Shown: positions 22,830 to 31,859 of the stretch, in pieces | How positions within the stretch are numbered: position 1 is the stretch's first letter | Layout of the letters: each line of letters begins with the position of its first letter | NCBI GenBank assembly: GCA_014138725.1 | Contig: JACJID010000008.1 | Location: forward strand, 62,001 to 126,000 | Source of the DNA: Kutzneria viridogrisea | GTDB taxonomy: Bacteria; Actinomycetota; Actinomycetes; Mycobacteriales; Pseudonocardiaceae | Reading direction: 5' to 3' | DNA length: 64,000 bases | Position numbers and translations under genes: made by a program | Notes under the pieces: model-generated | Seen by the model: only the letters and a program-made list of their open reading frames with translations | Told to the model about the DNA's origin: nothing | Database searches by the model: none

Positions 22830-24331
22830 ACAGCTCGCTCAACGCCCGGCGGCGCACCGCCGAACTGGCCGAGGTCGCCGCCGGACAGGTGGTGGACGTG
22901 CTCGTGGTCGGCGGCGGGGTCACCGGGGCGGGTGCCGCGCTGGACGCCGCCGCGCGCGGGCTGTCGGTGTGCCTGGTCGAGGCGCACGACCTGGCCTTCG
23001 GCACCTCGCGCTGGTCCAGCAAGCTGGTGCACGGCGGGCTGCGCTACCTGGCCAAGGGCGAGGTGGGCCTGGCCTACGAGAGCGCCGTGGAGCGCGGCAT
23101 CCTGATGACCAGGACGGCGCCGCACCTGGTGCGCACCTTGCCGCAGCTCATCCCGGTGCACGGTCGTGCTAATACCTTGGTGCACGCCGGGTTGCACGCC
23201 GGTGACCTGCTGCGCAGGGCCGCCCGCACGCCGAGTTCGGTGCTGCCGGGGCCGCGCCGCGTGTCGGCCGCCGAGGCGCTGGCCCTGGCCCCCGGCCTGC
23301 GGCGCGAGGGGCTCACCGGCGGCCTGCTGTCCTTCGACGGCCAACTGGTCGACGACGCGCGCCTGGTGGTGGCGCTGGCCAGGACGGCGGCCGGGCTGGG
23401 CGCGAAGGTGCTGACCCGGGTCCGCGCGACCGCGCTGGCCGGGGATGGCGCGCTGGTCCGCGAGGAACTGACCGGCGTGGAGTTCGAGATAAAAGCACGA
23501 GCGGTCGTGAACTCGACCGGGGTGTGGGCGGGGCAGCTCGTGCCCTCGGTGCGGCTCACCCCGTCGCGCGGCTCGCACCTGGTGCTGCGCGCCGACACCG
23601 TCGGACTCGGCGGCACCGCGCTGACCGTGCCGATCCCCGGCGAGAGCAACCGGTTCGCCCTGCTGCTGCCGCAGTCGGACGGACGGGTCTACCTGGGGCT
23701 GACCGACGAGCCGGTGCAGGGCCCGCTTCCTGACGTGCCCGAGGTTCCGCAGTCCGATGTGGACTTCCTGCTCGACGTGGGTTCCTCCGTGCTGCAACGA
23801 AAGCTCACCGAGCAGGACGTGATCGGCGCCTACGCGGGTCTGCGGCCGCTGATCGAGTTGCCGGGGGCCAAGGCGGATGGCCGCAGCGCCGACCTGTCGC
23901 GCAAGCACGCGGTGCTGGAGTCGGCCGAGGGCGTGATCACGGTGGTCGGCGGCAAGCTCACCACGTACCGGCGGATGGCCGCCGACGCCGTGGACGCGGC
24001 GGTGCGCCGCAGCGGCCTGCCCGCGGGCCCTTCGCGGACGACACGCCTGCCGCTGGTCGGTGCCGCCCCGCACCACGCACTGTCCGCAGTGGACGCCCCA
24101 CAGCGGCTCGTCGCCAGGTACGGCAGGGAGGCCACCGAGGTCGCCGCGCTGGGGATGCCCGAACTGGTCAGCGAATCGACCGGCACGACGGCGGCCGAGG
24201 TGGTGTGGGCGCTGCGGCACGAGGGCGCGCTGGACGCCGAGGACGTGCTGGACCGGCGCACCAGGATCGGCCTGTCGCCGAACGATCGTGCGGCGGCGCT
24301 GCCCGCCGTGCGGGCCCTGGTCGGGGACTAG
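22826..24331 (+). CDS. glpD: Glycerol-3-phosphate dehydrogenase (FAD, respiratory)
   Basis: A 501-aa flavoenzyme that oxidises glycerol 3-phosphate to dihydroxyacetone phosphate at the inner membrane face and gives electrons to quinone. The FAD motif is VDVLVVGGGVTGAGAALDAA near residues 23-42, followed by the family signature SSKLVHGGLRYLAKGEVGLA near 65-85. The C-terminal cap has VVGGKLTTYRRMAADAVDAA. GTG 22826 overlaps the TetR stop codon. The product dihydroxyacetone phosphate is also the precursor used by AGPS-type enzymes, which may explain the shared regulation with the divergent flavoprotein. Confidence 0.92.
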   Translation: MNSSLNARRRTAELAEVAAGQVVDVLVVGGGVTGAGAALDAAARGLSVCLVEAHDLAFGTSRWSSKLVHGGLRYLAKGEVGLAYESAVERGILMTRTAPHLVRTLPQLIPVHGRANTLVHAGLHAGDLLRRAARTPSSVLPGPRRVSAAEALALAPGLRREGLTGGLLSFDGQLVDDARLVVALARTAAGLGAKVLTRVRATALAGDGALVREELTGVEFEIKARAVVNSTGVWAGQLVPSVRLTPSRGSHLVLRADTVGLGGTALTVPIPGESNRFALLLPQSDGRVYLGLTDEPVQGPLPDVPEVPQSDVDFLLDVGSSVLQRKLTEQDVIGAYAGLRPLIELPGAKADGRSADLSRKHAVLESAEGVITVVGGKLTTYRRMAADAVDAAVRRSGLPAGPSRTTRLPLVGAAPHHALSAVDAPQRLVARYGREATEVAALGMPELVSESTGTTAAEVVWALRHEGALDAEDVLDRRTRIGLSPNDRAAALPAVRALVGD

Positions 24332-24341
24332 TACCGGGGGT

Positions 24342-24361
24342 CATCGGCCGATCGGCCGATG
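24342..24361. promoter_or_regulatory. Perfect 20-bp palindrome between glpD and the VanZ-like gene
   Basis: CATCGGCCGATCGGCCGATG is a perfect 20-bp palindrome, 10 bases after the glpD stop and 65 bases before the VanZ-like start. It may be an operator of the downstream gene or a tight hairpin that ends glpD; it lacks a loop, which favours a protein-binding site. Confidence 0.5.
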
Positions 24362-24426
24362 CCGGGTGTGCGGCGGGACCGTTCGACCGAGGTCGGGGCG
24401 GGGTCGGCGTTCCTAGTGTCGAGAAC

Positions 24427-25047
24427 ATGACGAACGCACAGATCACCGCACTCACCACGGGCCTGCTCGCCTTCGCGGCGATCTGGGCGGTCATGCTGTT
24501 CCCGCTGATGGCGCGGCACCGCTCCCGCTACGGCCAGGTGAGCCCGGCTCGCCTGTGCAGCACCGCCTCCGTGACGCTGTACGCGTGCCTGGGGGTGGCG
24601 GTCGTGCTGCTGCCGCTACCCGGTCCGAACACCCCGCGCCTGGAGCAGGCCGTGCAGCTGGTGCCGTTCCAGTGGGTCGCCGACATCCAGGAGGAACTGG
24701 CCAAGCACGGCCTGTCGGCGGCGCACGCGCTGAGCACGCAGACCTTCACGCAGATGCTGATGAACATCGCGCTGTTCGCCCCGCTGGGCCTGTTCGCCAG
24801 GGTGCTGTGGCGGCGCGGGCTGCTCGGCGCGACCGCGCTGGGCTTCGGGGTCTCGCTGCTGGTGGAGATCACCCAGCTGACCGCGAACTTCGGCACCGCC
24901 CCGTTCGCCTACCGGATCTTCGATGTGGACGACCTGATCACCAACACGGTGGGCGCCTCAGCGGGCTGGCTGGCCGGGGCACTGGTCCTGCGCGCACTGC
25001 ACTCGGCCCGCCCCGCACTGCCCGCGAGGGAGTACGCCCACGCCTAG
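24427..25047 (+). CDS. VanZ-like family membrane protein
   Basis: A 206-aa integral membrane protein with about five hydrophobic segments and the VanZ signature in the last third: NIALFAPLGLFARVLW, then GFGVSLLVEITQLT, then IFDVDDLITNTVGASAGWLA. VanZ proteins give low-level teicoplanin resistance in enterococci, but most homologues have no proven role. The ATG at 24427 lies 95 bases after glpD, past a perfect palindrome, so it probably has its own promoter. A 13-bp hairpin terminator follows. Confidence 0.88.
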   Translation: MTNAQITALTTGLLAFAAIWAVMLFPLMARHRSRYGQVSPARLCSTASVTLYACLGVAVVLLPLPGPNTPRLEQAVQLVPFQWVADIQEELAKHGLSAAHALSTQTFTQMLMNIALFAPLGLFARVLWRRGLLGATALGFGVSLLVEITQLTANFGTAPFAYRIFDVDDLITNTVGASAGWLAGALVLRALHSARPALPAREYAHA

Positions 25048-25066
25048 ACCTGCGCCAGTCAGAACG

Positions 25067-25095
25067 GGGCCACCGGCTGTGACAGCCGGTGGCCC
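25067..25095 (+). terminator. Strong terminator after the VanZ-like gene
   Basis: GGGCCACCGGCTG-TGA-CAGCCGGTGGCCC is a perfect 13-bp stem with a 3-nt loop, 20 bases after the stop codon. Confidence 0.85.
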
Positions 25096-25152
25096 TGTGG
25101 CGTTCATCGAAACACCTTGCCGAGTCGTTGGGTTTTTGCAACACTTCGTTCC

Positions 25153-25428
25153 GTGAGCCCAGTACGAAGAGGCAAGGAGCTGCCGATCCACAACCGGCTC
25201 CAGGTGCTGCGGGTGGAGCGCGGGCTCACCAGGGTGCAACTGGCCGAGGCCGTCGAGGTGAACCCGCAGACGATCGGCGCGCTGGAGCGCGGCGACCACT
25301 ACCCCAGCCTGGACCTCGCGTTCCGCATCTGCGAGGTGTTCGGGCTGCCGGTGGAGGCGGTGTTCAGCCGCACGCCGTTCCAGCCCCTGTCCACTCAGGT
25401 GTACGGGCAGTCCAAGGGGGAGTCGTGA
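25153..25428 (+). CDS. Small HTH (XRE-type) transcriptional regulator
   Basis: A 91-aa protein that is essentially one HTH domain: IHNRLQVLRVERGLTRVQLA, then VEVNPQTIGALERGDHYPSL, then AFRICEVFGLPVEAVFS. Such single-domain regulators commonly precede a membrane protein gene with which they are translationally coupled, as here: its TGA overlaps the next GTG. GTG 25153 is the first plausible start; a shorter start at CTG 25189, behind AAGGAG, would give a more canonical length. It probably controls the downstream ABC exporter genes. Confidence 0.82.
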   Translation: MSPVRRGKELPIHNRLQVLRVERGLTRVQLAEAVEVNPQTIGALERGDHYPSLDLAFRICEVFGLPVEAVFSRTPFQPLSTQVYGQSKGES

Positions 25429-25955
25429 ATCGCGTCTACGAACGCTGGCTGGACAGACGCGCCAGCCAACCGGCCTGGCACGAGGGGCTGTTCCCTGGCT
25501 GGCGCAACCGGTCACGACGTAGGGCGTTGGTAGTCACATGGGTGGTGGGCTGCCTCGTGTGCCTGGCGGCCGGTCCGCTCGCCGCGACCTTCAGCGAGCT
25601 GCTGAGCTACTGGCTGGCGATCGTCGCGGCCATGTGCCTGCTGCACCTGCTCCTCAAGGCGGTGACCAGCGATGCCGCCGAACGCCCGCGCCAACTGCTG
25701 GACGAACGAGAACTCGCGTTGCGTGGCCGGTATGGCTACGTTGGGTTCCGCGTCGCCTGCTGGAGCCTCGTCGCGGTCGCGCTCGTGCCCACGGTGACCC
25801 CTCTGGGTCACCTGGGCTTCGGCACCTACAGCCTGGCCATGCCCCTGCTCCTGCTGTCGACGGGCACACCCACCGCACTGTTGGCCTGGCACTTGCCCGA
25901 TGAGGACCCCGATGACGTGGAATTCACTACAGGAGAGGAAGACAGCCGTGGCTGA
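25425..25955 (+). CDS. Membrane protein of the HTH-ABC exporter operon
   Basis: A 176-aa protein with four hydrophobic segments (ALVVTWVVGCLVCLAAGPLA, then LLSYWLAIVAAMCLLHLLL, then FRVACWSLVAVALVPTVTPL, then SLAMPLLLLSTGTPTALLAW), a basic N-terminus and an acidic C-terminal tail (PDEDPDDVEFTTGEEDS). The gene is coupled to the small HTH gene upstream and overlaps the ABC ATPase gene by eight bases, so it belongs to the same operon. I do not recognise a named family. It may be an accessory subunit of the exporter or a sensor for it. Confidence 0.75.
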   Translation: MNRVYERWLDRRASQPAWHEGLFPGWRNRSRRRALVVTWVVGCLVCLAAGPLAATFSELLSYWLAIVAAMCLLHLLLKAVTSDAAERPRQLLDERELALRGRYGYVGFRVACWSLVAVALVPTVTPLGHLGFGTYSLAMPLLLLSTGTPTALLAWHLPDEDPDDVEFTTGEEDSRG

Positions 25956-26859
25956 GGGGGTGCTGGAGATCGACCGGATCTCCAAGCGCTACGGGGACGT
26001 GGTCGCACTGCGCGACATGACCTTCGACGTACGTGCCGGTGAACTCTTCGGGTTCGTCGGCAGCAACGGAGCCGGCAAGACGACGACGATGCGCATCGCG
26101 CTCGGGGTGCTGGCCGCCGACTCGGGTGAGGTCCGCTGGTCGGGCAGGCCCGTGGACCTGGAGATCCGCAGGCACATCGGGTACATGCCCGAGGAGCGCG
26201 GGCTCTACCCGAAGATGAAGGCGCGCGACCAGCTGGTGTACCTCGCCGAGCTGCACGGTCTGTCCACTTCGGACGCCCAGCGCGCGGCGGACTCCTGGCT
26301 GGACCGGCTCGGCCTGACCGCGCGGCGCGACGAGGAGGTGCAGAAGCTCAGCCTGGGCAACCAGCAGCGCGTGCAGCTGGCCGCCGCGCTGGTGCACGAC
26401 CCGGCCGTGCTCGTGCTCGACGAGCCGTTCTCCGGACTGGACCCGGTGGCCGTGGACGTGATGAGCGAGGTGCTGCGGGAGAAGGCGGCCAGCGGGGTGC
26501 CCGTGGTGTTCTCCAGCCACCAGCTGGACCTCGTGGAACGGCTCTGCGACCGGGTCGGAATCATCCGAAGTGGACAGATGGTCGCCTGCGGCGGGGTCGG
26601 CGAGCTGCGCGAGTCCGGGCCGCTGCGGCTGACCGTGGACGCGCCGCGGGCCCAGCCGGGCTGGACCGCGGGGCTGGCCGGGGTCAGCGAGGTCGGGGTG
26701 CACGGCACCGTGACCACCGTGGAGCTGGCGGAGGGGGCCGACGACCAGGAGGTGCTGGCGGCGGCGCTGAGGACCGGCCCGGTGCGGGAGTTCTCCCGGC
26801 TGCGGCCCACGCTGACCGAGCTGTACCGCAACGTCGTGTCCCAGGAGAAGGCATCATGA
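25948..26859 (+). CDS. ABC transporter ATP-binding protein (NatA-type)
   Basis: A 303-aa ATPase. Walker A is GSNGAGKT near residues 39-46, the signature region reads LSLGNQQRVQLAAAL near 131-145 (the usual LSGGQ is altered to LSLGN), Walker B with catalytic Glu is VLVLDEPFSGLD near 152-163, and the H-loop is VVFSSHQLD. A C-terminal extension of about 80 residues is typical of NatA/YhaQ-like exporters with DUF4162. GTG 25948 follows AGGAGAGGAA at good spacing. It overlaps the permease gene by four bases. Together they should export sodium, a drug or a peptide; the substrate cannot be told. Confidence 0.9.
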   Translation: MAEGVLEIDRISKRYGDVVALRDMTFDVRAGELFGFVGSNGAGKTTTMRIALGVLAADSGEVRWSGRPVDLEIRRHIGYMPEERGLYPKMKARDQLVYLAELHGLSTSDAQRAADSWLDRLGLTARRDEEVQKLSLGNQQRVQLAAALVHDPAVLVLDEPFSGLDPVAVDVMSEVLREKAASGVPVVFSSHQLDLVERLCDRVGIIRSGQMVACGGVGELRESGPLRLTVDAPRAQPGWTAGLAGVSEVGVHGTVTTVELAEGADDQEVLAAALRTGPVREFSRLRPTLTELYRNVVSQEKAS

Positions 26860-28037
26860 CCACGCTCAGCCCCACGCGCACGGTCGGCCTGGTGGCGCGG
26901 CGCGAGTTCACCACCCGCGTGCGCAGCAAGGCCTTCGTGCTCAGCACACTGTTGATCATCGGCCTGCTCGCCGGGTACGTGCTGTTGTTCAGTTTCATCG
27001 GCAAGTCCAGCGCCATCAAGGTCGGGCTGGCCGGCCAGTCCACCGGCATCTCCGCCCCGCTGACCGCGATCACCGGCAAGCTGGGCAAGGAGGTGCAGAC
27101 CACCACCGTCAACGACCAGAACGACGGCGAGCAGCAGGTCCGCAGCGGCAAGCTGGACGTGCTCGTGTCCGGCGCGCTGGACGCGCCGAAGGTCACCGTC
27201 AAGTCCTCTTTGGACCCCGCGCTGCAACAGGCGCTGACCGAACTCGTTCGCCAGCAGGCGATCCAGGGTGCGCTGGCGCAGAACGGGCTCAAGCCCAACG
27301 TGCTGGACGCGGCGCAGAGCGTCACCGTGCGGCCGAAGGTGCTCGAACCCGAGGACCCCGAGCAGGGGCAGAAGACGGTGCTGGCCTACATCGTGGGCAT
27401 GGTGCTGTTCATCTCCATCCAGACCTTCGGCGTGGCCGTGGCCCAGGGCGTGGTTGAGGAGAAGTCCAGCCGGGTGGTGGAGATCCTGCTGGCGACCATC
27501 CGGCCGTGGCAGTTGTTGCTGGGCAAGGTGATCGGCATCGGCGCCTCGGGGCTGATCCAGGTGCTCGCGATCGGCGTGGCCGGGGTCGCGCTGGGCAGGG
27601 CCAGCGGCATGTTGACGCTGACCGACTTCGCCGTCGGTGCGGTGGCCAGCGCGGTGGGCTGGTACCTGGTCGGCTTCTTCCTCTACGCGGTGCTGCTCGC
27701 GGCGGCCGGGTCGCTGGTCTCCCGCCAGGAGGAGCTCCAGTCGGTGATCACACCGGTGACCCTGTTGCCAGTACTGGGTTTTGTGGTCGGCATCAACCTG
27801 ACCCTGCGCAACCCCGCCGACCCCATCAGCGCCGTGCTGTCGATGGTGCCGTTCTTCACCCCGACGCTGATGCCCGCCCGCATCGCACTGGGAGTGGCGC
27901 CGCTGTGGCAGGTCGTGCTGGCCCTCGTGCTCGCGGTGGGCTGCATCGCCCTGTTCACCTGGCTCGGCGGCAAGGTGTACGGCAATGCCGTGCTGCGCAC
28001 GGGTTCCCGGGTCAAGCTCCGGGACGCGCTGCGCTGA
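26856..28037 (+). CDS. ABC transporter permease (NatB/YhaP-type)
   Basis: A 393-aa permease of the ABC2 family. The first membrane helix is near residues 24-45 (KAFVLSTLLIIGLLAGYVLL), then an extracytoplasmic domain of about 150 residues, then five to six helices from 170 onward (AYIVGMVLFISIQTFGVAVA, then VVEEKSSRVVEILLATIRPW). The motif EEKSSRVVEILL after the second helix is the hallmark of NatB/YhaP-type exporters. It is translationally coupled to its ATPase gene. A hairpin at 28043-28073 ends the operon against the convergent photolyase gene. Confidence 0.9.
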   Translation: MTTLSPTRTVGLVARREFTTRVRSKAFVLSTLLIIGLLAGYVLLFSFIGKSSAIKVGLAGQSTGISAPLTAITGKLGKEVQTTTVNDQNDGEQQVRSGKLDVLVSGALDAPKVTVKSSLDPALQQALTELVRQQAIQGALAQNGLKPNVLDAAQSVTVRPKVLEPEDPEQGQKTVLAYIVGMVLFISIQTFGVAVAQGVVEEKSSRVVEILLATIRPWQLLLGKVIGIGASGLIQVLAIGVAGVALGRASGMLTLTDFAVGAVASAVGWYLVGFFLYAVLLAAAGSLVSRQEELQSVITPVTLLPVLGFVVGINLTLRNPADPISAVLSMVPFFTPTLMPARIALGVAPLWQVVLALVLAVGCIALFTWLGGKVYGNAVLRTGSRVKLRDALR

Positions 28038-28042
28038 GGGCG

Positions 28043-28073
28043 GGGGCCGGTCCACGAGGGGAGGACCGGCCCC
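28043..28073. terminator. Bidirectional terminator between ABC permease and photolyase
   Basis: GGGGCCGGTCC (28043-28053) and GGACCGGCCCC (28063-28073) form a perfect 11-bp stem with a 9-nt loop, filling the 37-bp space between two convergent genes. Confidence 0.8.
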
Positions 28074-28074
28074 A

Positions 28075-29430
28075 TCAGCCCTTGACCGCCGAGTAGCGCG
28101 CCAGCGAGACCTGCCGCTCGTGCGCGTGGTCCACGATCGGCGCGGGATAGCCCTGCGGCGGTCCGGCGGGCAGCTCCCACGGCCGGTGCGCGCGCTTTCC
28201 TTGCACCCCAGCGAGTTCGGGCACGTACCGGCGCACGTAGGCCCCGTCTGGATCGAACTTCTCGCCCTGCGTCACCGGGTTGAAGATCCGGAAGTACGGG
28301 GCCGCGTCCGTGCCGCACCCGGCCACCCACTGCCAGTTGTGCTGGTTGGAGGCGAGGTCGCCGTCCACCAGGTGGCGCATGAAGTGCCGTGCCCCCAACC
28401 ACCACGGCACGTGCAGGTCCTTGACCAGGAAACTGGCCACGATCATCCGCACCCGGTTGTGCATCCAGCCCTCGGCCAGCAGCTGGCGCATGCCCGCGTC
28501 CACGATCGGGTAGCCGGTACGGCCCGCGCACCAGTCCGCGAACCGCCGGTCGGCCTCCTTGCCGGTGTCGTGCTCCATCCTGTCGAAGCGCTCGTCGTAG
28601 TTGCGCCGCGCCGTCTCCGGCCGGTGCCACAGCACGTCCGCGTAGAACTCGCGCCAGGCCAGTTCGGAGCGGAACACCTGCGAGCCCTCGCTGCGCTTGG
28701 GCGCGAGGTCGGCCAGCAGGGTGCGCGGGTGCACGCAGCCCCACCGCAGGTAGGCCGCCATCCAGCTGGTGCCAGCCCGGTCGGGCCGGTCCCGGTCGGT
28801 GGCGTAGTCGGGCAGCGGCCCGTCCAGGAAGTCCCGCCACGCGTCGAGCGCGGCCCGCTCCCCGGCCGCCACCACGTCCTTGTCCACGCGCAGCTCGGGG
28901 ATCTTCACTTGGTCGAGTGAACGCGGGTCCACCCACTTGGCCGTGTCCGGCCCGGTGTCGGCGGGGCGCCGCCAGCCGTGCTCCAGCCATGCCTTGCGGA
29001 ACGGGGTGAATACCCGGTACGGCGTGCCGTCCCCCTTGCGGACCCGGCCCGGGGTCACCGCGTACGGCGAGCCGGTCCGCACGAAGTCGATGTCCCCCAA
29101 CGCTTTCCGCACTCGCTCGTCGCGCGCCCGACCGTACGGGGCCGTGTCGGCGGAGACGTGCACGCTGCCCGCCCCGATCTCGGCGGCCACCTCCGGCACC
29201 ACCTTCGCCGGGTCCCCGTGCCGCACCAGCAGCCGCCCGCCGATGGCCTCGTCCAGCTCGCGCAGGCAGCCGTACAGGAAGGCCCGCCTCGGTTCGCCCG
29301 CGGGCTTGAGCAGCGCCTCGTCCAGCACGAACAGGGCCAGCACGCGCGGGGACTCGGCGGCGGCCAGCAGGGCGGCGTGGTCGGACAGGCGCAGGTCGCG
29401 GCGGAACCAGAGCACTGACGGCGGGGTCAT
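28075..29430 (-). CDS. phr: Deoxyribodipyrimidine photolyase
   Basis: A 451-aa class I photolyase that uses blue light to split cyclobutane pyrimidine dimers. The N-terminal antenna domain (SVLWFRRDLRLSDHAALLAA) spans about 1-130 and the FAD domain about 200-450, with WREFYADVLWHRPET, then GYPIVDAGMRQLLAEGWMHN, then RMIVASFLVKDLHVPWWLGA, and finally DAAPYFRIFNPVTQGEKFDP. Conserved tryptophans of the electron-transfer chain are present in these motifs. ATG 29430 was chosen over upstream non-ATG options because the protein then starts MTPPSVLWFRRDLR like its relatives. It is divergent from a small membrane protein gene, with 59 bp between them. Confidence 0.93.
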   Translation of the reverse strand: MTPPSVLWFRRDLRLSDHAALLAAAESPRVLALFVLDEALLKPAGEPRRAFLYGCLRELDEAIGGRLLVRHGDPAKVVPEVAAEIGAGSVHVSADTAPYGRARDERVRKALGDIDFVRTGSPYAVTPGRVRKGDGTPYRVFTPFRKAWLEHGWRRPADTGPDTAKWVDPRSLDQVKIPELRVDKDVVAAGERAALDAWRDFLDGPLPDYATDRDRPDRAGTSWMAAYLRWGCVHPRTLLADLAPKRSEGSQVFRSELAWREFYADVLWHRPETARRNYDERFDRMEHDTGKEADRRFADWCAGRTGYPIVDAGMRQLLAEGWMHNRVRMIVASFLVKDLHVPWWLGARHFMRHLVDGDLASNQHNWQWVAGCGTDAAPYFRIFNPVTQGEKFDPDGAYVRRYVPELAGVQGKRAHRPWELPAGPPQGYPAPIVDHAHERQVSLARYSAVKG

Positions 29431-29489
29431 GGAATTCGACGCTACGGTGATCAGGCACGGCCCGCACAACGGGGAGGTGGCTCAAAAAG

Positions 29490-29936
29490 GTGGTGGCGCT
29501 GTCCAACCGGCGCACGCGGTACACCGCGTCCCCGATCGGCCTGGTGCTCGGCTTGTTCGGCACTCTGGTGAGCGCGGCCTTCACGTACCTGATCACGGTG
29601 CGGAACGGCTCGTTCTACCTGGACCCGCACAGCACGGTCGAGCGGTTCACCGACCTCGCCCGGATCGGCGGCTTCCCCGTGCCCCAGTGGCCGCTCGTGG
29701 TCCTCGCGCCCGCCCTGCCGGTGCTCGCGCTGATCGCCGTGCCGCTGTGCAGCCTGTCCGCGGCCCGCAGCGTGGGCCCGCGCCTGATGACCCGCCCCCG
29801 GCTCGCCTGCACCGCCGCCTTCACCGCCGTGACCCTGCTGGGCCTGCTCACCACCCCGTTCGGCCCCGCCCTCATCCCCTGGCTGGGCCCCGCCCTGATC
29901 AGCGTGGCCCTCGCCTACCCCCACCGCGAGGACTAA
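29490..29936 (+). CDS. Hypothetical membrane protein with four helices
   Basis: A 148-aa protein with about four hydrophobic segments: IGLVLGLFGTLVSAAFTYLI, then WPLVVLAPALPVLALIAVPL, then LACTAAFTAVTLLGLLTTPF, then LIPWLGPALISVALAY. A polar loop after the first helix (RNGSFYLDPHSTVERFTD) should face outward. GGGGAGG lies upstream of GTG 29490, with a second GTG directly after. I do not recognise the family. It is divergent from the photolyase gene and followed by the second minisatellite locus. Confidence 0.65.
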   Translation: MVALSNRRTRYTASPIGLVLGLFGTLVSAAFTYLITVRNGSFYLDPHSTVERFTDLARIGGFPVPQWPLVVLAPALPVLALIAVPLCSLSAARSVGPRLMTRPRLACTAAFTAVTLLGLLTTPFGPALIPWLGPALISVALAYPHRED

Positions 29937-29944
29937 CCCGCCGC

Positions 29945-30028
29945 GAGTCCCGCCCACAGGCCCACGAGTCCCGCCCAGGGTTCGGCGCGTCCCGCTCTCT
30001 GGCGCACGAGTCCCGCCCACCTCACTCC
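29945..30028 (+). repeat. 21-bp minisatellite, locus 2, left array
   Basis: Four units start at 29945, 29966, 29987 and 30008, each GAGTCCCG (once GCGTCCCG) plus a variable 13 bp. They read in the sense direction of the membrane protein gene ending at 29936. The opposed right array begins at 30262, beyond the structured element. Confidence 0.85.
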
Positions 30029-30043
30029 CCCACCCCGCGCCCC

Positions 30044-30246
30044 GCGTCTTCGCGCCGGTCTCTGGACCGCCGGCTCAGTTCGGCCGCGTCTTTTCAGCGG
30101 GCGAACTGAGACAAGGGAAGAGACCGGACCCAAGCGAAGACGCCGCGATCCGGAGGATCGCAGAGAGCGAAGCGGGCACAGCCACCCCCAGCCAACACCC
30201 ACGCCCGCTCGGGAGAGCCCGCATCAGTCCAGCGGGCGACCCGAGC
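30044..30246. repeat. Structured interspersed element, copy A
   Basis: Nested stems: GCGTCTTCGC (30044) with GCGAAGACGC (30134); CCGGTCTCT (30055) with AGAGACCGG (30119); CTCAGTTCG (30074) with CGAACTGAG (30102). Then a GCGATCC-GGA-GGATCGC hairpin at 30145-30161, and GCTCGGG (30207) with CCCGAGC (30240) around GCCCGC/GCGGGC. Copy B at 43037-43238 keeps the outer stems and the last double stem base for base but has different, still complementary sequences in the third stem and in the GGA-loop hairpin. It could be a structured RNA or a DNA element; no gene inside is credible. Confidence 0.85.
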
Positions 30247-30261
30247 AACAACCCACGAAAA

Positions 30262-30440
30262 CGGGACTCACCGTCCCGCGAACGGGACTCACCCACCCCA
30301 AAACGGGACTCACCCACCGGAGCGCGGGACTCGCGCTCCCCAGAGCGGGACTCGCGTGCAGGAGACCGGGACTCGCGCACCAGTAAGCGGGACTCACGCC
30401 CCCAGACCGGGACTCGCGCACTGGAGGCCGGGACTCGCGG
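30262..30440 (-). repeat. 21-bp minisatellite, locus 2, right array (inverted)
   Basis: Nine units starting CGGGACTC at 30262, 30283, 30304, 30325, 30346, 30367, 30388, 30408 and 30429. The period is 21 bp except one of 20. They are the reverse complement of the left array's core and so read GAGTCCCG in the sense direction of the minus-strand citrate synthase gene whose 3' end lies at 30543. The stretch 30441-30472 shows nothing further. Confidence 0.9.
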
Positions 30441-30472
30441 GGTGTGGGGCGCGCCGAACCCTGGACACGGGT

Positions 30473-30516
30473 CCGCCCCGGGATGCTGCCGTTGGCGGTC
30501 GGCAGGCCCGGGGCGG
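30473..30516 (-). terminator. Terminator of the citrate synthase gene
   Basis: CCGCCCCGGG (30473-30482) pairs perfectly with CCCGGGGCGG (30507-30516), enclosing an inner CTGCCG (30486-30491) and CGGCAG (30500-30505) stem. It lies 27 bases past the gene's stop codon on the minus strand. Confidence 0.75.
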
Positions 30517-30542
30517 TGATCAGTAACGGTTCAGCGATCGAT

Positions 30543-31859
<1,317 letters not shown>

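Noticed and set aside
30044-30246. Structured element as a retron or group II intron RNA
   Set aside because: No reverse transcriptase or maturase gene is near either copy, and intron domain V-like or msr/msd hallmarks were not recognised.
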